Shown here in pieces: positions 51,152 to 59,343 of a stretch of 64,000 nucleotides of DNA. The notes under the pieces are model-generated. The model worked only from the letters and a program-made list of their open reading frames with translations, was not told the DNA's origin and did no database searches. This DNA is from Pseudomonadota bacterium (GTDB taxonomy: Bacteria > Desulfobacterota > Binatia > Binatales > Binataceae), in the NCBI GenBank assembly GCA_021324855.1, contig JAJPIG010000018.1:186001-250000 (forward strand). The letters run 5' to 3'. Made by a program: the position numbers and the translations under genes. Position 1 is the stretch's first letter; each line of letters opens with the position of its first letter.

Positions 51152-51979
51152 GTGTCGCCCGTGCGGCATTTGAGGTTGATCAACTGTTTCGTTTTGAGCT
51201 TTGCGCTCGGACTGATCTCCATCAACGGCATAGCGTGGGCCGCAACCCTCAAAGTCTGCGCCGATCCGGACTACATGCCTTACTCGGATAAAGCGGGCGA
51301 AGGCTTCGAGAACAAGATCGCAGAACTTGTCGCGAAGTCCCTGAACTCGCAACTTGCCTACGATTGGGCGAGTTATCGCGGCAATGGCGGCTTTAGTGAG
51401 TTCCTTTCCAGGACGCTGGATGCCGGCAAGTGCGACGTCGTGATCGGCATTCCGTACGGCAGCCAGGAGGAGCTTACGACTGACCCGTACTACGCCTCTT
51501 CCTATGTTTTCATTTTCAAGAAGGGACGCGGTTACGATGTCGAGAACATGGACTCCGCGATCCTCAGGAAGGTGAAGCTGGGCTTCGAAGAAGGCACGCC
51601 GCCTCAGGACGGACTCAAGATTCGCGATCTGATCTTCGATGCCGAGGCTTTTCACGTAGGCGACGATGCGGGTATCTCGCCGGGCTCGATGCTGGAGGCG
51701 GTGCAAAACGGCCGCATCGACGTCATGATCACCTGGGAGCCTGCAATTGGCTATTTTTTGAAGAATTATTCCGATCTGCGGGTGGTGCGGGTGCCCAACA
51801 CGCGAGCGATGGGTTCGCCGGAGCAGTACATGTTTTCGATCGCGATGGGCGTCAGAAAAAACGATGAGCCGCTATGCGCGAAGCTCAACCGCGTGATCGC
51901 TGCGCATAAAGCGGAAATCCGGGATATACTCGACCGGTTCAACGTTCGGTTGTACCCGGCTGCCACCGATAACCCCTGA
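51152..51979 (+). CDS. xoxJ: XoxJ-like periplasmic substrate-binding protein
   Basis: The product (275 residues from the GTG at 51152; a longer start at 51098 overlaps xoxF) has a signal peptide ending near IAWAATL and an extracellular solute-binding fold: LKVCADPDYMPYSDKAGEGFENKIAELVAK, CDVVIGIPYGSQEEL, then LGFEEGTPPQDGL and VMITWEPAIGYFL. XoxJ proteins accompany XoxF and are thought to help activate it. The gene follows xoxF directly and precedes the cytochrome, as in xoxFJG loci. The exact start is uncertain. Confidence 0.87.
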   Translation: MSPVRHLRLINCFVLSFALGLISINGIAWAATLKVCADPDYMPYSDKAGEGFENKIAELVAKSLNSQLAYDWASYRGNGGFSEFLSRTLDAGKCDVVIGIPYGSQEELTTDPYYASSYVFIFKKGRGYDVENMDSAILRKVKLGFEEGTPPQDGLKIRDLIFDAEAFHVGDDAGISPGSMLEAVQNGRIDVMITWEPAIGYFLKNYSDLRVVRVPNTRAMGSPEQYMFSIAMGVRKNDEPLCAKLNRVIAAHKAEIRDILDRFNVRLYPAATDNP

Positions 51980-51996
51980 AAGAGTGCTGCCGATTT

Positions 51997-52767
51997 TTGC
52001 TTCGAGCGAACCTTTCCCGTTGTACGAATGGAACTCGAAGTAACGGATCTCTTCCGTTGCTCATCGGCCTGCTTTTCGGTTTGCCGCTCGCTCTTCTGGC
52101 GGGGGCGTCGCCCGGGGCGGAGAGCGCGCCGAGCGCGCTGCAACTTGCACAGCAGCAGGACTGCTTCTCGTGTCACGCGATCGACCACGACGTGGTTGGT
52201 CCGGCGTGGCTGAAGATCGCGCAGACCTACGACGGCCAGCCGCAGGCCGCCACGATTCTGACTTTCAAGGTGCTCAATGGCGGCGCGGGACATTGGGGTT
52301 CTGTTCCGATGCCGGCGCATCCGAAGCTGAGCGAGGCGGATGCAAAGCAAATCGTCAAATGGATACTCTCGCTGAAGGGCAATCTCCGAAAAGAACCAAC
52401 GACTACCTACACCTACAAGGACGAAAGCGGCAAACCTGTAACGGTGGATTTCAAGATATTCAACGATAAGCATCAGGTGACTGACAATGTATTTTCAGGC
52501 TACGAAAAGTACGATTCCTACTGCTATCGTTGCCACGGTCCCGACGCCGTAGGCGGCGAGTATGCTCCCGATTTACGGAAATCGATCGCCAACGGAATGA
52601 ACCGGCGCGATTTTTTCATCGTTGCGATGGAAGGTAGAAAGGACAAAGGGATGCCGGACTGGGCAGGCTTCTTTACCGCCGACGAAATGGAGCAGATCTA
52701 CGAATACGTGAAGGCGCGACAGCTCGGAGTCATCGGTCCGGGCCGGCCGCGGTCGGCCGGAGACTGA
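51997..52767 (+). CDS. Diheme cytochrome c, XoxG-like electron acceptor
   Basis: The 256-residue protein (from TTG 51997) has an N-terminal hydrophobic signal (about 18-45) and two c-type heme sites. The first is CFSCH (56-60) with likely Met105 in SVPMP, in a c551-like domain ending IVKWILSLKG. The second is CYRCH (176-180) with likely Met219 in KGMPDW, a XoxG-like domain. Usual XoxG proteins carry one heme. The fused form would take electrons from XoxF and pass them internally to the next carrier. It directly follows the XoxJ-like gene. Confidence 0.87.
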   Translation: MLRANLSRCTNGTRSNGSLPLLIGLLFGLPLALLAGASPGAESAPSALQLAQQQDCFSCHAIDHDVVGPAWLKIAQTYDGQPQAATILTFKVLNGGAGHWGSVPMPAHPKLSEADAKQIVKWILSLKGNLRKEPTTTYTYKDESGKPVTVDFKIFNDKHQVTDNVFSGYEKYDSYCYRCHGPDAVGGEYAPDLRKSIANGMNRRDFFIVAMEGRKDKGMPDWAGFFTADEMEQIYEYVKARQLGVIGPGRPRSAGD

Positions 52768-52783
52768 GTTTCGGAGGAAATCG

Positions 52784-53680
52784 ATGCCACATTCAGACGC
52801 TGTAACGGTCGCGATTGTCGGCACCGGTGAAATGGGCACGGCCATCGGCCGCCGCCTGCGAGAGTACGGCGCGCACGTGCGAACCTCGCTCGCCGGAAGG
52901 AGCGCGGCAAGCGCGGGACGCGTCGAGCGCGCCGGAATCGAGGTCAGGAACAACGACCGCGAATTGATCGCGGGCGCCGACTTTCTCCTTTCGATAGTCC
53001 CCCCATCGCAGGCCTTCGCGGTTGCCGAGCGATTTGTCAAACCTCTCACTGAGGCGTACGCGAAACCCGTGTTTGTAGAGTGCAATGCGGTTTCGCCGGC
53101 CACGCTCGATCGGATTGCAAAAGTGTTGGAAACCACCGGATGCCGCTTCATCGATGCCGGCATTATCGGCGGTCCGCCGCCGGCCCGACGCGACCCGGAC
53201 ACCCGAAGGACCGTGATCTATGCATCGGGCAAGGACGCCGCCCTGCTAACGCAACTTGGTTCTCACGGTCTCGAGATTGCGTTGCTGGATGAAAGGATCG
53301 GATCGGCCTCAGCATTTAAGATGTGCTACGCGGGGATCACAAAAGGGCTAACGGCGCTCAGTTCAGTCATGATTCGAGCGGCTGCCCGAAACGATCTCGC
53401 AAACGCACTCTATTCAGAATTGCTCCAGAGCCAGCCCGAGATCCTGAAACTGCTCTCTCGACGAGTTCCCGACATGCTGCCCAAGGCTTATCGATGGATC
53501 GGCGAGATGCAGGAGATAGCCCGATTTCTTTACGACGATCCGGCGGGCGTCAACATCTTCAACGGCGCAGAACAGGTCTACAAGCTGATCGCCGCAGAGA
53601 TGGAGCGGGCTGAAGGTGAAAAGGGCGGCGAGATCCCAACCCTTCTGAAATTTTTCGAGAACCCCGACTCGAAAAGGTAA
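52784..53680 (+). CDS. NAD(P)-binding dehydrogenase with DUF1932 domain
   Basis: The 298-residue product has a 6-phosphogluconate-dehydrogenase-like Rossmann domain (VAIVGTGEMGTAIGRRL, LLSIVPPSQA, FVECNAVSPAT, FIDAGIIGGPP). A C-terminal helical DUF1932 domain follows (KMCYAGITKGLTALSSVM, MQEIARFLYDDP). Members reduce or oxidise small hydroxy acids; substrate is unknown. It lies 16 bp after the diheme cytochrome gene and could be the last gene of that transcript. Confidence 0.82.
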   Translation: MPHSDAVTVAIVGTGEMGTAIGRRLREYGAHVRTSLAGRSAASAGRVERAGIEVRNNDRELIAGADFLLSIVPPSQAFAVAERFVKPLTEAYAKPVFVECNAVSPATLDRIAKVLETTGCRFIDAGIIGGPPPARRDPDTRRTVIYASGKDAALLTQLGSHGLEIALLDERIGSASAFKMCYAGITKGLTALSSVMIRAAARNDLANALYSELLQSQPEILKLLSRRVPDMLPKAYRWIGEMQEIARFLYDDPAGVNIFNGAEQVYKLIAAEMERAEGEKGGEIPTLLKFFENPDSKR

Positions 53681-53697
53681 ATATCTCGGCGAACCCG

Positions 53698-53807
53698 TCG
53701 GGTTTCTCACCTCGTCGGCATTCAATATACTTAATGTCTCGTGCATCGATTCGGAGCCTCAGTACCGGAGGGGTGGCCGAGCGGTTGAAGGCGCCGGTCT
53801 TGAAAAC
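53698..53807 (+). repeat. Left copy of a 110-bp direct repeat with truncated tRNA-Ser (53767-53807)
   Basis: Bases 53698-53807 match 54638-54747 with three mismatches. The last 41 bases are the 5' half of tRNA-Ser from the first base through the anticodon loop; the sequence diverges right after TGAAAAC, so no 3' half follows. The upstream 69 bp, carrying the tRNA promoter region, are also duplicated. The truncated tRNA cannot fold and is a pseudogene fragment. At its end an 8-bp inverted repeat CTTGAAAA / TTTTCAAG spans the break. Confidence 0.9.
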
Positions 53808-53939
53808 TTGCCCGCGAGATTTTCAAGGATTATCGAAGACTTTTCTGACGAACGAGATCATGCCGGAACCTGTAGACAAATTCCAAAGTGGGCGCTGAAA
53901 ACGTCTCGTTCGTGATTGACCAATGGCTGTACAACGGTC

Positions 53940-53953
53940 CATACTTAAGTATG
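53940..53953. promoter_or_regulatory. Palindromic operator candidate before brnT
   Basis: The perfect 14-bp palindrome CATACTTAAGTATG lies 19 bp before the toxin start. Toxin-antitoxin pairs of this type are autoregulated by the antitoxin's ribbon-helix-helix binding to such dyads. Confidence 0.55.
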
Positions 53954-53972
53954 CCGGTCGGCGGACACCGCG

Positions 53973-54281
53973 ATGGAGCTAGCCGGATTTGATTGGGACC
54001 ATGGCAACCGGTCCAAATGCCAAGGGCATGGCATTTCTCAGGCCGCGATCGAGTCCATGTTCCGCCGTTCAGTCTGTGTGCTGCCCGACCCCCAGCACTC
54101 GTAGTCCGAGGAACGGTTCAAGGCCATCGGCAGGAGCGATGACGGTCGCTGGATCTTCGTCGTCTTCACTCTGCGCACGCGGCGAGGCAAGACACTCGTC
54201 CGGCCAATCAGCGCGCGCTACATGCACGAAAAGGAGGTTGAGCACTATGAAAAAGAAACTGCCGCGCTTCAAAAGCGATAA
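53973..54281 (+). pseudogene. brnT: BrnT toxin gene with an in-frame amber stop
   Basis: The frame from ATG 53973 reads MELAGFDWDHGNRSKC and GISQAAIESMF, then HS, a TAG stop at 54102-54104, and continues SEERFKAIGRSDDGRWIFVVFTLRTRRGK to a TAA at 54279-54281. This is a full-length BrnT RNase toxin (102 codons) except for the amber codon 44. The family commonly has Gln here (HSQxEERF), so CAG to TAG is the likely change. Both flanks are intact in one frame. The last 35 bp overlap the antitoxin gene, as usual. The toxin is probably inactive unless the stop is read through. Confidence 0.85.
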
Positions 54282-54504
54282 AGAAGCCGAAGAGTTCGTC
54301 GACAAGGCCGACCTGACCGAGTACGACCTGTCCGGCATGCGGCCGATTCGTTTTGAGTTTCAGCCCAAGAGCGAGCGGGTCAACATGCGCCTGCCGCGCC
54401 AACTTCTCGAGGCCGTGCGCTTGTCGGCAGCCAAGGCAGGAGTTCCCTATCAGCGCTTCATCCGCCAGGCGTTGGAGGACGCCGTACAGCGCAAACGAGC
54501 GTGA
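54247..54504 (+). CDS. brnA: BrnT-associated antitoxin (CopG/BrnA type)
   Basis: The 85-residue product (MKKKLPRFKSDKEAEEFVDKADLTEYDL...) ends in a ribbon-helix-helix domain, VNMRLPRQLLEAVRLSAAKAGVPYQRFIRQALEDAV. This matches the CopG-like antitoxin found with BrnT. AAGGAGG lies just upstream within the toxin frame. The antitoxin appears intact although its toxin is broken, and it could still bind the dyad at 53940. Confidence 0.88.
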   Translation: MKKKLPRFKSDKEAEEFVDKADLTEYDLSGMRPIRFEFQPKSERVNMRLPRQLLEAVRLSAAKAGVPYQRFIRQALEDAVQRKRA

Positions 54505-54637
54505 CATCGGAAACTGCTTCAGACGCTGGCTTCTTCGCTGGCAAAATCTCGAAATTATCTTTCGGGAGTACCGAAAAGGAGCGAAGCGCCGCGGCGGCCG
54601 GGCTGTTGCTCCTCTCACCCGTTCTTACCTTCGGGCT

Positions 54638-54747
54638 TCGGTTTTCTCACCTCGTCGGCATTCAATATACTTAATGTCTCGTGCATCGATTAGGAGCCTC
54701 AGTACCGGAGGGGTGGCCGAGCGGTTGAAGGCACCGGTCTTGAAAAC
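54638..54747 (+). repeat. Right copy of the 110-bp direct repeat
   Basis: This copy contains the upstream region and 5' half of the intact tRNA-Ser. Differences from the left copy are at 54642, 54692 and 54733. The 830 bp between the copies (53808-54637) hold the BrnTA pair. No integrase or transposase gene is included. Confidence 0.9.
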
Positions 54748-54796
54748 CGGCAGCGGCGTAAGTCGCTCGTGGGTTCGAATCCCACCCCCTCCGCCA
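54707..54796 (+). tRNA. tRNA-Ser (anticodon UGA)
   Basis: The acceptor stem GGAGGGG pairs with CCCCTCC, followed by G and an encoded CCA (54794-54796). The anticodon loop between CCGGT and ACCGG carries TGA; a long variable arm (GCAGCGGCGTAAGTCGCTC) and the T loop GTTCGAATC are typical for serine tRNAs. Total 90 nt. Confidence 0.95.
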
Positions 54797-54964
54797 GGCA
54801 GTTAGGAATTTTCGAATCGGATCATCTTTAGGCGGGATTTTGATGATGATCCGGCGCTTGAAATCACGGTCAAGCGGCTCGATCGCTCTCTTTGATTTCT
54901 GCGAATACTCGGTAGAATCCGGTACAAAGACAATCTTTCGACTGAAAAAGGGCGCGACCGCACG

Positions 54965-55597
54965 ATGACGGTTACCAAAGCGTGGATTTTTTGTTTGCTC
55001 ACCGCGGGTCTGATTACCCTGACACTTTTTGCTTCGGTTAGTATTGCGCACCCCGCTCTTTCTCCCACGGTCAAAGTCAAGACTGAACTCAGCGAAGCGT
55101 TGTCCATTTTGCACGACCGCAAGATGCCCGAGGTGCAGCGGCGACTGGCTCTCAAGCGACTCGCCGAAAGCGATCTCGACCTCAGTTGGATGGCACAGGC
55201 GGCGCTGGGCGAGCATTGGCGGGAGATCGACGATGCCGAACGAAAAGAATTCGTCGCACTCTTTACCGCCTTCATTGAAGAGGCCTATCTCAGCCAGATT
55301 CAGGATTACGCCGAATTGAACATCAAGATCGAAGGGACGCGACAGCCCCGACCCGATTATGCCGACGTCGACGGCATCGTGATTCAGCCCCATGAAGAGG
55401 ACATGCCGATCACCTTTAAGCTCGAGCGTCGAGGAAATGACTGGCTTGTTTACGACATTGAGGTGGAAGGCGTCAGTATGGTGCACAACTATGGTGAGCA
55501 GTTTGACCGCGTGATCAGGCAGCAGGGCATGCCGCAGCTTTTAAAAGATCTTCGCGCCAAACAAAAAGAGCTGGCCAGGCTGATCGGCAAATCTTGA
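54965..55597 (+). CDS. MlaC-like phospholipid-binding protein
   Basis: The 210-residue product has a signal peptide (cleavage near SIAHPALS) and the MlaC/Ttg2D pattern: LALKRLAESDLDLSWMAQAALGEHWREIDDAERKEFVALFTAFIEEAYLSQI and VYDIEVEGVSMVHNYGEQFDRVI. It carries phospholipids across the periplasm between the outer-membrane Mla complex and the inner-membrane MlaFEDB transporter. No other mla gene is next to it, so it is an orphan copy here. It begins 169 bp after tRNA-Ser. Confidence 0.88.
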   Translation: MTVTKAWIFCLLTAGLITLTLFASVSIAHPALSPTVKVKTELSEALSILHDRKMPEVQRRLALKRLAESDLDLSWMAQAALGEHWREIDDAERKEFVALFTAFIEEAYLSQIQDYAELNIKIEGTRQPRPDYADVDGIVIQPHEEDMPITFKLERRGNDWLVYDIEVEGVSMVHNYGEQFDRVIRQQGMPQLLKDLRAKQKELARLIGKS

Positions 55598-55911
55598 GGG
55601 GCCAATAGAGATTCCGCGCCCGGGCGAATTGCCGCGCGGCTACTTTCCGATTCCACTAATCGGCGATACCGGCGTTGGCTCCGTCGTCTTCGGGATTGCT
55701 TTTTAACCCCGACCATGTCGAAACCAGCGATCGAACGAATGGCAGCCGTCTCCCACGTATCGAGAAAAAATTTCGGTAGTGTTATGTTTCGCGATGGTGT
55801 CCGGCCGCTCTGCGAGGCGGTCTCGCTGAGCCGATCGCGGGATCATGCCGGCCAGCCGTCGGAACACTACGTCGAGCTGAAAATTTTTTCAGCCGTAGAG
55901 GAGGAGTTCCG
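55598..55911 (+). promoter_or_regulatory. Intergenic region with a palindrome before the LLM oxidoreductase gene
   Basis: No gene is supported in these 314 bp. Near the end an 8-bp-arm palindrome GCTGAAAA...TTTTCAGC (55876-55893) lies 19 bp before the ATG and next to a strong AGGAGG site (about 55899-55906). It could be an operator or an mRNA hairpin near the ribosome site. A clear -10/-35 pair was not seen. Confidence 0.4.
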
Positions 55912-56964
55912 ATGGACGTGGGTGTCTGCACGTGGGTGCGAGTGCATCCCGACAAGCCGCAGCCGCTGACCGAGGTCTATCGCGAGTTTCTTGATCTCGG
56001 TGTTCTGGCCGAAGAGCTTGGCTTCGATGAGGTCTGGCTGTCCGAGCATCATTTCGCGGAAGATGCCTGGAATCCGTCGCAGTTCCCCAATCTTGCGGCT
56101 CTGGCCGCGCGCACCACGCGCATCCGCCTCGGCACCTACGTGCTCCTGCTGCCGCTGCACAATCCGATCAGGGTCGCCGAGGATGCGGCGACCGTCGACA
56201 TCATCTCCAACGGACGTCTCGATCTTGCCTGCGGCGGCACCGCGATGGAGGCCGAATGTGAAGGGTTCGGCATCAACCCGCGCGAGAGCTTTGGCCGCAG
56301 CTACGAGGCGCTCGCGATCCTCGAGAAATGCTTCACGGAAGATGAATTTAGTTTCGAGGGCAAGTACTTCAACCTGCGGAACATCCGGATGACGACCAAG
56401 CCGGTGCAAAAACCCGGCATCCCAATCTACGTCGCAGCGCTCGGCCCGCAAAGTCTCGAGCGCGCGGCGAAGCGCGGCTACAATCTCGCCTCTGCGTTTC
56501 ACAGTCCAATCTGGGGGAAGTACGGCGAGACGCAGCGCCAGCTCGGCCGCAAGCGCAGTTCGTATCGGATAGTTTCCGGGCCGCTGTTCGTGCACGTTTC
56601 CGACAGCCGCAAGCAGGCCTGGGATGAGGCGGAAGCGGGAATTCATTGGGCGATGAACTTTTATGGGCGGCGCAGACCCGGCAGCCATTATCCGATTCAT
56701 AGCGTGGCCAAACCGCTGCCTCCCGTAGGCAGCCTGCGCGATGAATCCGCGAACACCACCTATGGGCTCACGCCGGCGGTCGGCTCGCCCGACGATGTGC
56801 TGCGTATCTTGAGCGCCTATCGCGATGAGGACGTCGACGAATTGGTGCCCAACTTTCACTATCCCGGAATGAATTTCGAGTATTGCAAGCGTTCGATGCG
56901 GATGTTCGCGAAGGAGGTCATGCCTGAGATTCGCAAGTGGGGTAGAAAATCGGGCCCAGGGTAG
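55912..56964 (+). CDS. LLM-class flavin-dependent oxidoreductase
   Basis: The 350-residue product has the bacterial-luciferase-like TIM barrel pattern: EELGFDEVWLSEHHFAEDAWNPS, TRIRLGTYVLLLPLHNPIRVAEDAATVDIISNGRLDLACGG, and LEKCFTEDEFSFEGKYF. F420- or FMN-dependent monooxygenation is expected. The AGGAGGAG site upstream is strong. It is followed 40 bp later by an acyl-CoA-dehydrogenase-fold monooxygenase, suggesting a shared oxidative pathway for a hydrophobic substrate. Confidence 0.9.
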   Translation: MDVGVCTWVRVHPDKPQPLTEVYREFLDLGVLAEELGFDEVWLSEHHFAEDAWNPSQFPNLAALAARTTRIRLGTYVLLLPLHNPIRVAEDAATVDIISNGRLDLACGGTAMEAECEGFGINPRESFGRSYEALAILEKCFTEDEFSFEGKYFNLRNIRMTTKPVQKPGIPIYVAALGPQSLERAAKRGYNLASAFHSPIWGKYGETQRQLGRKRSSYRIVSGPLFVHVSDSRKQAWDEAEAGIHWAMNFYGRRRPGSHYPIHSVAKPLPPVGSLRDESANTTYGLTPAVGSPDDVLRILSAYRDEDVDELVPNFHYPGMNFEYCKRSMRMFAKEVMPEIRKWGRKSGPG

Positions 56965-57004
56965 TTTCCTCGGGCAAGCAGTGACAGCAAATTAGTCATA
57001 CGAA

Positions 57005-58243
57005 ATGATTGAAAACAGGCAGGTAGAAAGAAGGATGGAAGCAAAATCCAGGGCCTCGAACACACCATCTCGCGACGACTATATGAGCGCCGCGATCGAA
57101 CTGCTGCCGCTGGTCGAGGCGGAAGCCGATGAAGCGGAACGCGTCCGCCATCAGACCGACAAGGTGGTCGCCGCTCTCAAACGCGCCGGCATCTACCATA
57201 TGCTTTTACCGCGCGAACTCGGCGGCGGCGAACTATCGTTTGTCGATGCCATGAGGGTCGTCGAACGAATCGCGTACGCCGACGGTTCTGCAGGATGGTG
57301 CACGATGGTCGGCAATGTGATGTCCAGCACGCAGGCCCACACGCCCGAAAAAGGCGTGCGAATTATGTACGCAAATGGGCCGCATACGATGGTCGCAGGG
57401 CAGGGAATTCCGCGCGGCGAGGCGCGCGCGGTCGAAGGCGGCTACCTGGTGCGCGGAAACTGGAGTTACGGCAGTGGAATTTTCCACGCCGACTATGCAC
57501 ATTCGGGATGCATCGTGATGGACGGCGACAAGCCGGTGATGAATCCGGACGGCACGCCGTTGGTAATCATCACTCATATCGCACGGAAGGACCTCGATTT
57601 GCGCGACAACTGGAACGTGCTCGGATTGCGCGGCACCGGAAGCTTCGACTATGGCCTCAAAAGCGGTGAACTCTTCGTTCCCGAATACATGTGCTATCCA
57701 TTTTCTGCCGAAGAGCCGCTGCGCGGTGGCAATCAATACACGGTCGGTCTGATCGGCTTCACCGCTTGGGGACACACCTCATGGGCGCTGGGCGTTGGCC
57801 GCCGCGTGCTGGACGAAATCGCGAAGATTGCGCGCACCAAGGCCGGTCCGCTAGGCATCGTCGGCGACAGCGCGACCTTCAAGCATTCATTCGCGCAGGC
57901 CGAATCGAAGTACCGGGCCGCGCGGGCGTTTTGCTACGAGGTGTGGGGCGATCTGTGCGACACCCTGCAAAGCGGTAAGCGCGCGTCGCTGCAGCAAATC
58001 GCGCTCATCCGGATGGCAATGCGGCATATCCATGATGTGATGTCAGAGACTTCCACTTTCGCGCATCGCGCCGGGGGCGGCGTTGCCCTGCGCCCAAGCG
58101 TGCTCCAGCGATGCTATCGCGATATACACTCAGGCACACAGCATCTGCTGCTGTCGGATCAGATCTTCCAGGAATGCGCGCGCGTGATGCTCGGAATGAC
58201 GGGCGAGAACGCGCATTGGACGGTTCTCGGAGTGGCAGATTAG
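57005..58243 (+). CDS. Acyl-CoA dehydrogenase-fold flavin monooxygenase (HsaA/HpaH-like)
   Basis: The 412-residue product has the acyl-CoA dehydrogenase fold: AGIYHMLLPRELGGGELSFVDAMRVVERIAYADGSAGW, a middle domain WNVLGLRGTGSFDYGLKSGELFVPE, and a C-terminal helical domain with HRAGGGVALRPSVLQRCYRDIHSGTQHLLL. The pattern DIHSGTQH and lack of a catalytic Glu typical of dehydrogenases fit the two-component FMN/FADH2 monooxygenase group, e.g. HsaA. A reductase component is not adjacent. The start may instead be the ATG at 57035. Confidence 0.82.
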   Translation: MIENRQVERRMEAKSRASNTPSRDDYMSAAIELLPLVEAEADEAERVRHQTDKVVAALKRAGIYHMLLPRELGGGELSFVDAMRVVERIAYADGSAGWCTMVGNVMSSTQAHTPEKGVRIMYANGPHTMVAGQGIPRGEARAVEGGYLVRGNWSYGSGIFHADYAHSGCIVMDGDKPVMNPDGTPLVIITHIARKDLDLRDNWNVLGLRGTGSFDYGLKSGELFVPEYMCYPFSAEEPLRGGNQYTVGLIGFTAWGHTSWALGVGRRVLDEIAKIARTKAGPLGIVGDSATFKHSFAQAESKYRAARAFCYEVWGDLCDTLQSGKRASLQQIALIRMAMRHIHDVMSETSTFAHRAGGGVALRPSVLQRCYRDIHSGTQHLLLSDQIFQECARVMLGMTGENAHWTVLGVAD

Positions 58244-58400
58244 ACGGAACCTGTCTCTACAGAGGAAGGAGCGCTGATCATCCCGTTTTGCGAATCGGAA
58301 AGGAGGTAAACGTTTAAAGCGGACGGCGCGGAGTTTTGTGAAATCGGTGTTTCGGGGGACGCCCGATGGGTCTGCTGACTTTAAGTTTGGAGAGTCAAGC

Positions 58401-59291
58401 ATGCCATCAAAAAGGTTTTTGTTGAAAAAGTTGATGCACCAGCCGAGCGCGCGCACGCGCATCCTGAAAGAACGTCTCACGGAACCGCTTCACCTCAACG
58501 CTGCCGCCCTGGTAGTCGCCGCGTTTGGCAGCTTTCGGGCCAAGGTTGCCTGGGACCTAATGATGCGTCCGCATTATGCATATGGATTGCTGGAAGCTGC
58601 GGATCAGGCTCGTGAGGCCGGCCTCGACTCCTTCACCGCAATCGAATTCGGTGTGGCCGCGGGTGAAGGCTTGCTGAATCTTTGCAAGCTTGCAGATGAA
58701 GTCCGGGCCGAGACCGGGATAAAGGTCCGCATTGCCGGATTCGATGCCGGCCAGGGCATGCCGCCGCCGGTGGACTGGCGCGATCACCCCGAAACGTTTA
58801 GTGCCGGCGACTTTCCGATGGATGTGGACGGCCTGAAAGCGCGGTTGCCCAGCAACTGTCGGCTGATAATCGGACCGGTCAGCGAAACGGTGCCCGAGTT
58901 CCTTGCCAACGAGCTCAACGCGTCGGCGCCGATCGGGTTTGTGGCTTTCGACCTCGATTACTATTCATCCACCAAACAGGCATTGGCCATTTTTGACGAT
59001 GTGGATGCGGCAAAATATTTGTTTTTGCCGGTGCTCTACTTCGATGATATTGTGCTGCCCAACTACTCAAGTTGGGCAGGCGAACTGCTTGCGATTGACG
59101 AGTTCAATCAAGAACACGCGATGCGCAAGATTCAGCAATATCGCTTTCTGCGATCCCGCCGAATTTTTAAGAACGCCCGCTGGATTGATCAGATCTTCCT
59201 TCTTCACCTGTTCGACCATCCGCGACTGACCGTTCCCCATCAGCGGCGCCATATGCAGAACGTATACCTGAACCAATTGAATCCGTCATGA
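58401..59291 (+). CDS. Putative class I methyltransferase-fold protein
   Basis: The 296-residue product from the ATG at 58401 has a SAM-binding-like segment FTAIEFGVAAGEGLLNLCKLADEV, an acidic turn VRIAGFDAGQGMPPP, and APIGFVAFDLDYYSSTKQAL followed by VLYFDDIVLP. This resembles O-methyltransferases of the TylF/macrocin group, in which the DxDxY and DD residues bind metal and substrate. Substrate unknown. The C-terminal 50 residues are basic and may bind a membrane or nucleic acid. The genes on either side are not clearly related to it. Confidence 0.6.
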   Translation: MPSKRFLLKKLMHQPSARTRILKERLTEPLHLNAAALVVAAFGSFRAKVAWDLMMRPHYAYGLLEAADQAREAGLDSFTAIEFGVAAGEGLLNLCKLADEVRAETGIKVRIAGFDAGQGMPPPVDWRDHPETFSAGDFPMDVDGLKARLPSNCRLIIGPVSETVPEFLANELNASAPIGFVAFDLDYYSSTKQALAIFDDVDAAKYLFLPVLYFDDIVLPNYSSWAGELLAIDEFNQEHAMRKIQQYRFLRSRRIFKNARWIDQIFLLHLFDHPRLTVPHQRRHMQNVYLNQLNPS

Positions 59292-59343
59292 ACGATGCTG
59301 TTCCTGGGGGAGCATTCAAACCAAACCGGAGGCCGGCGGAGCG

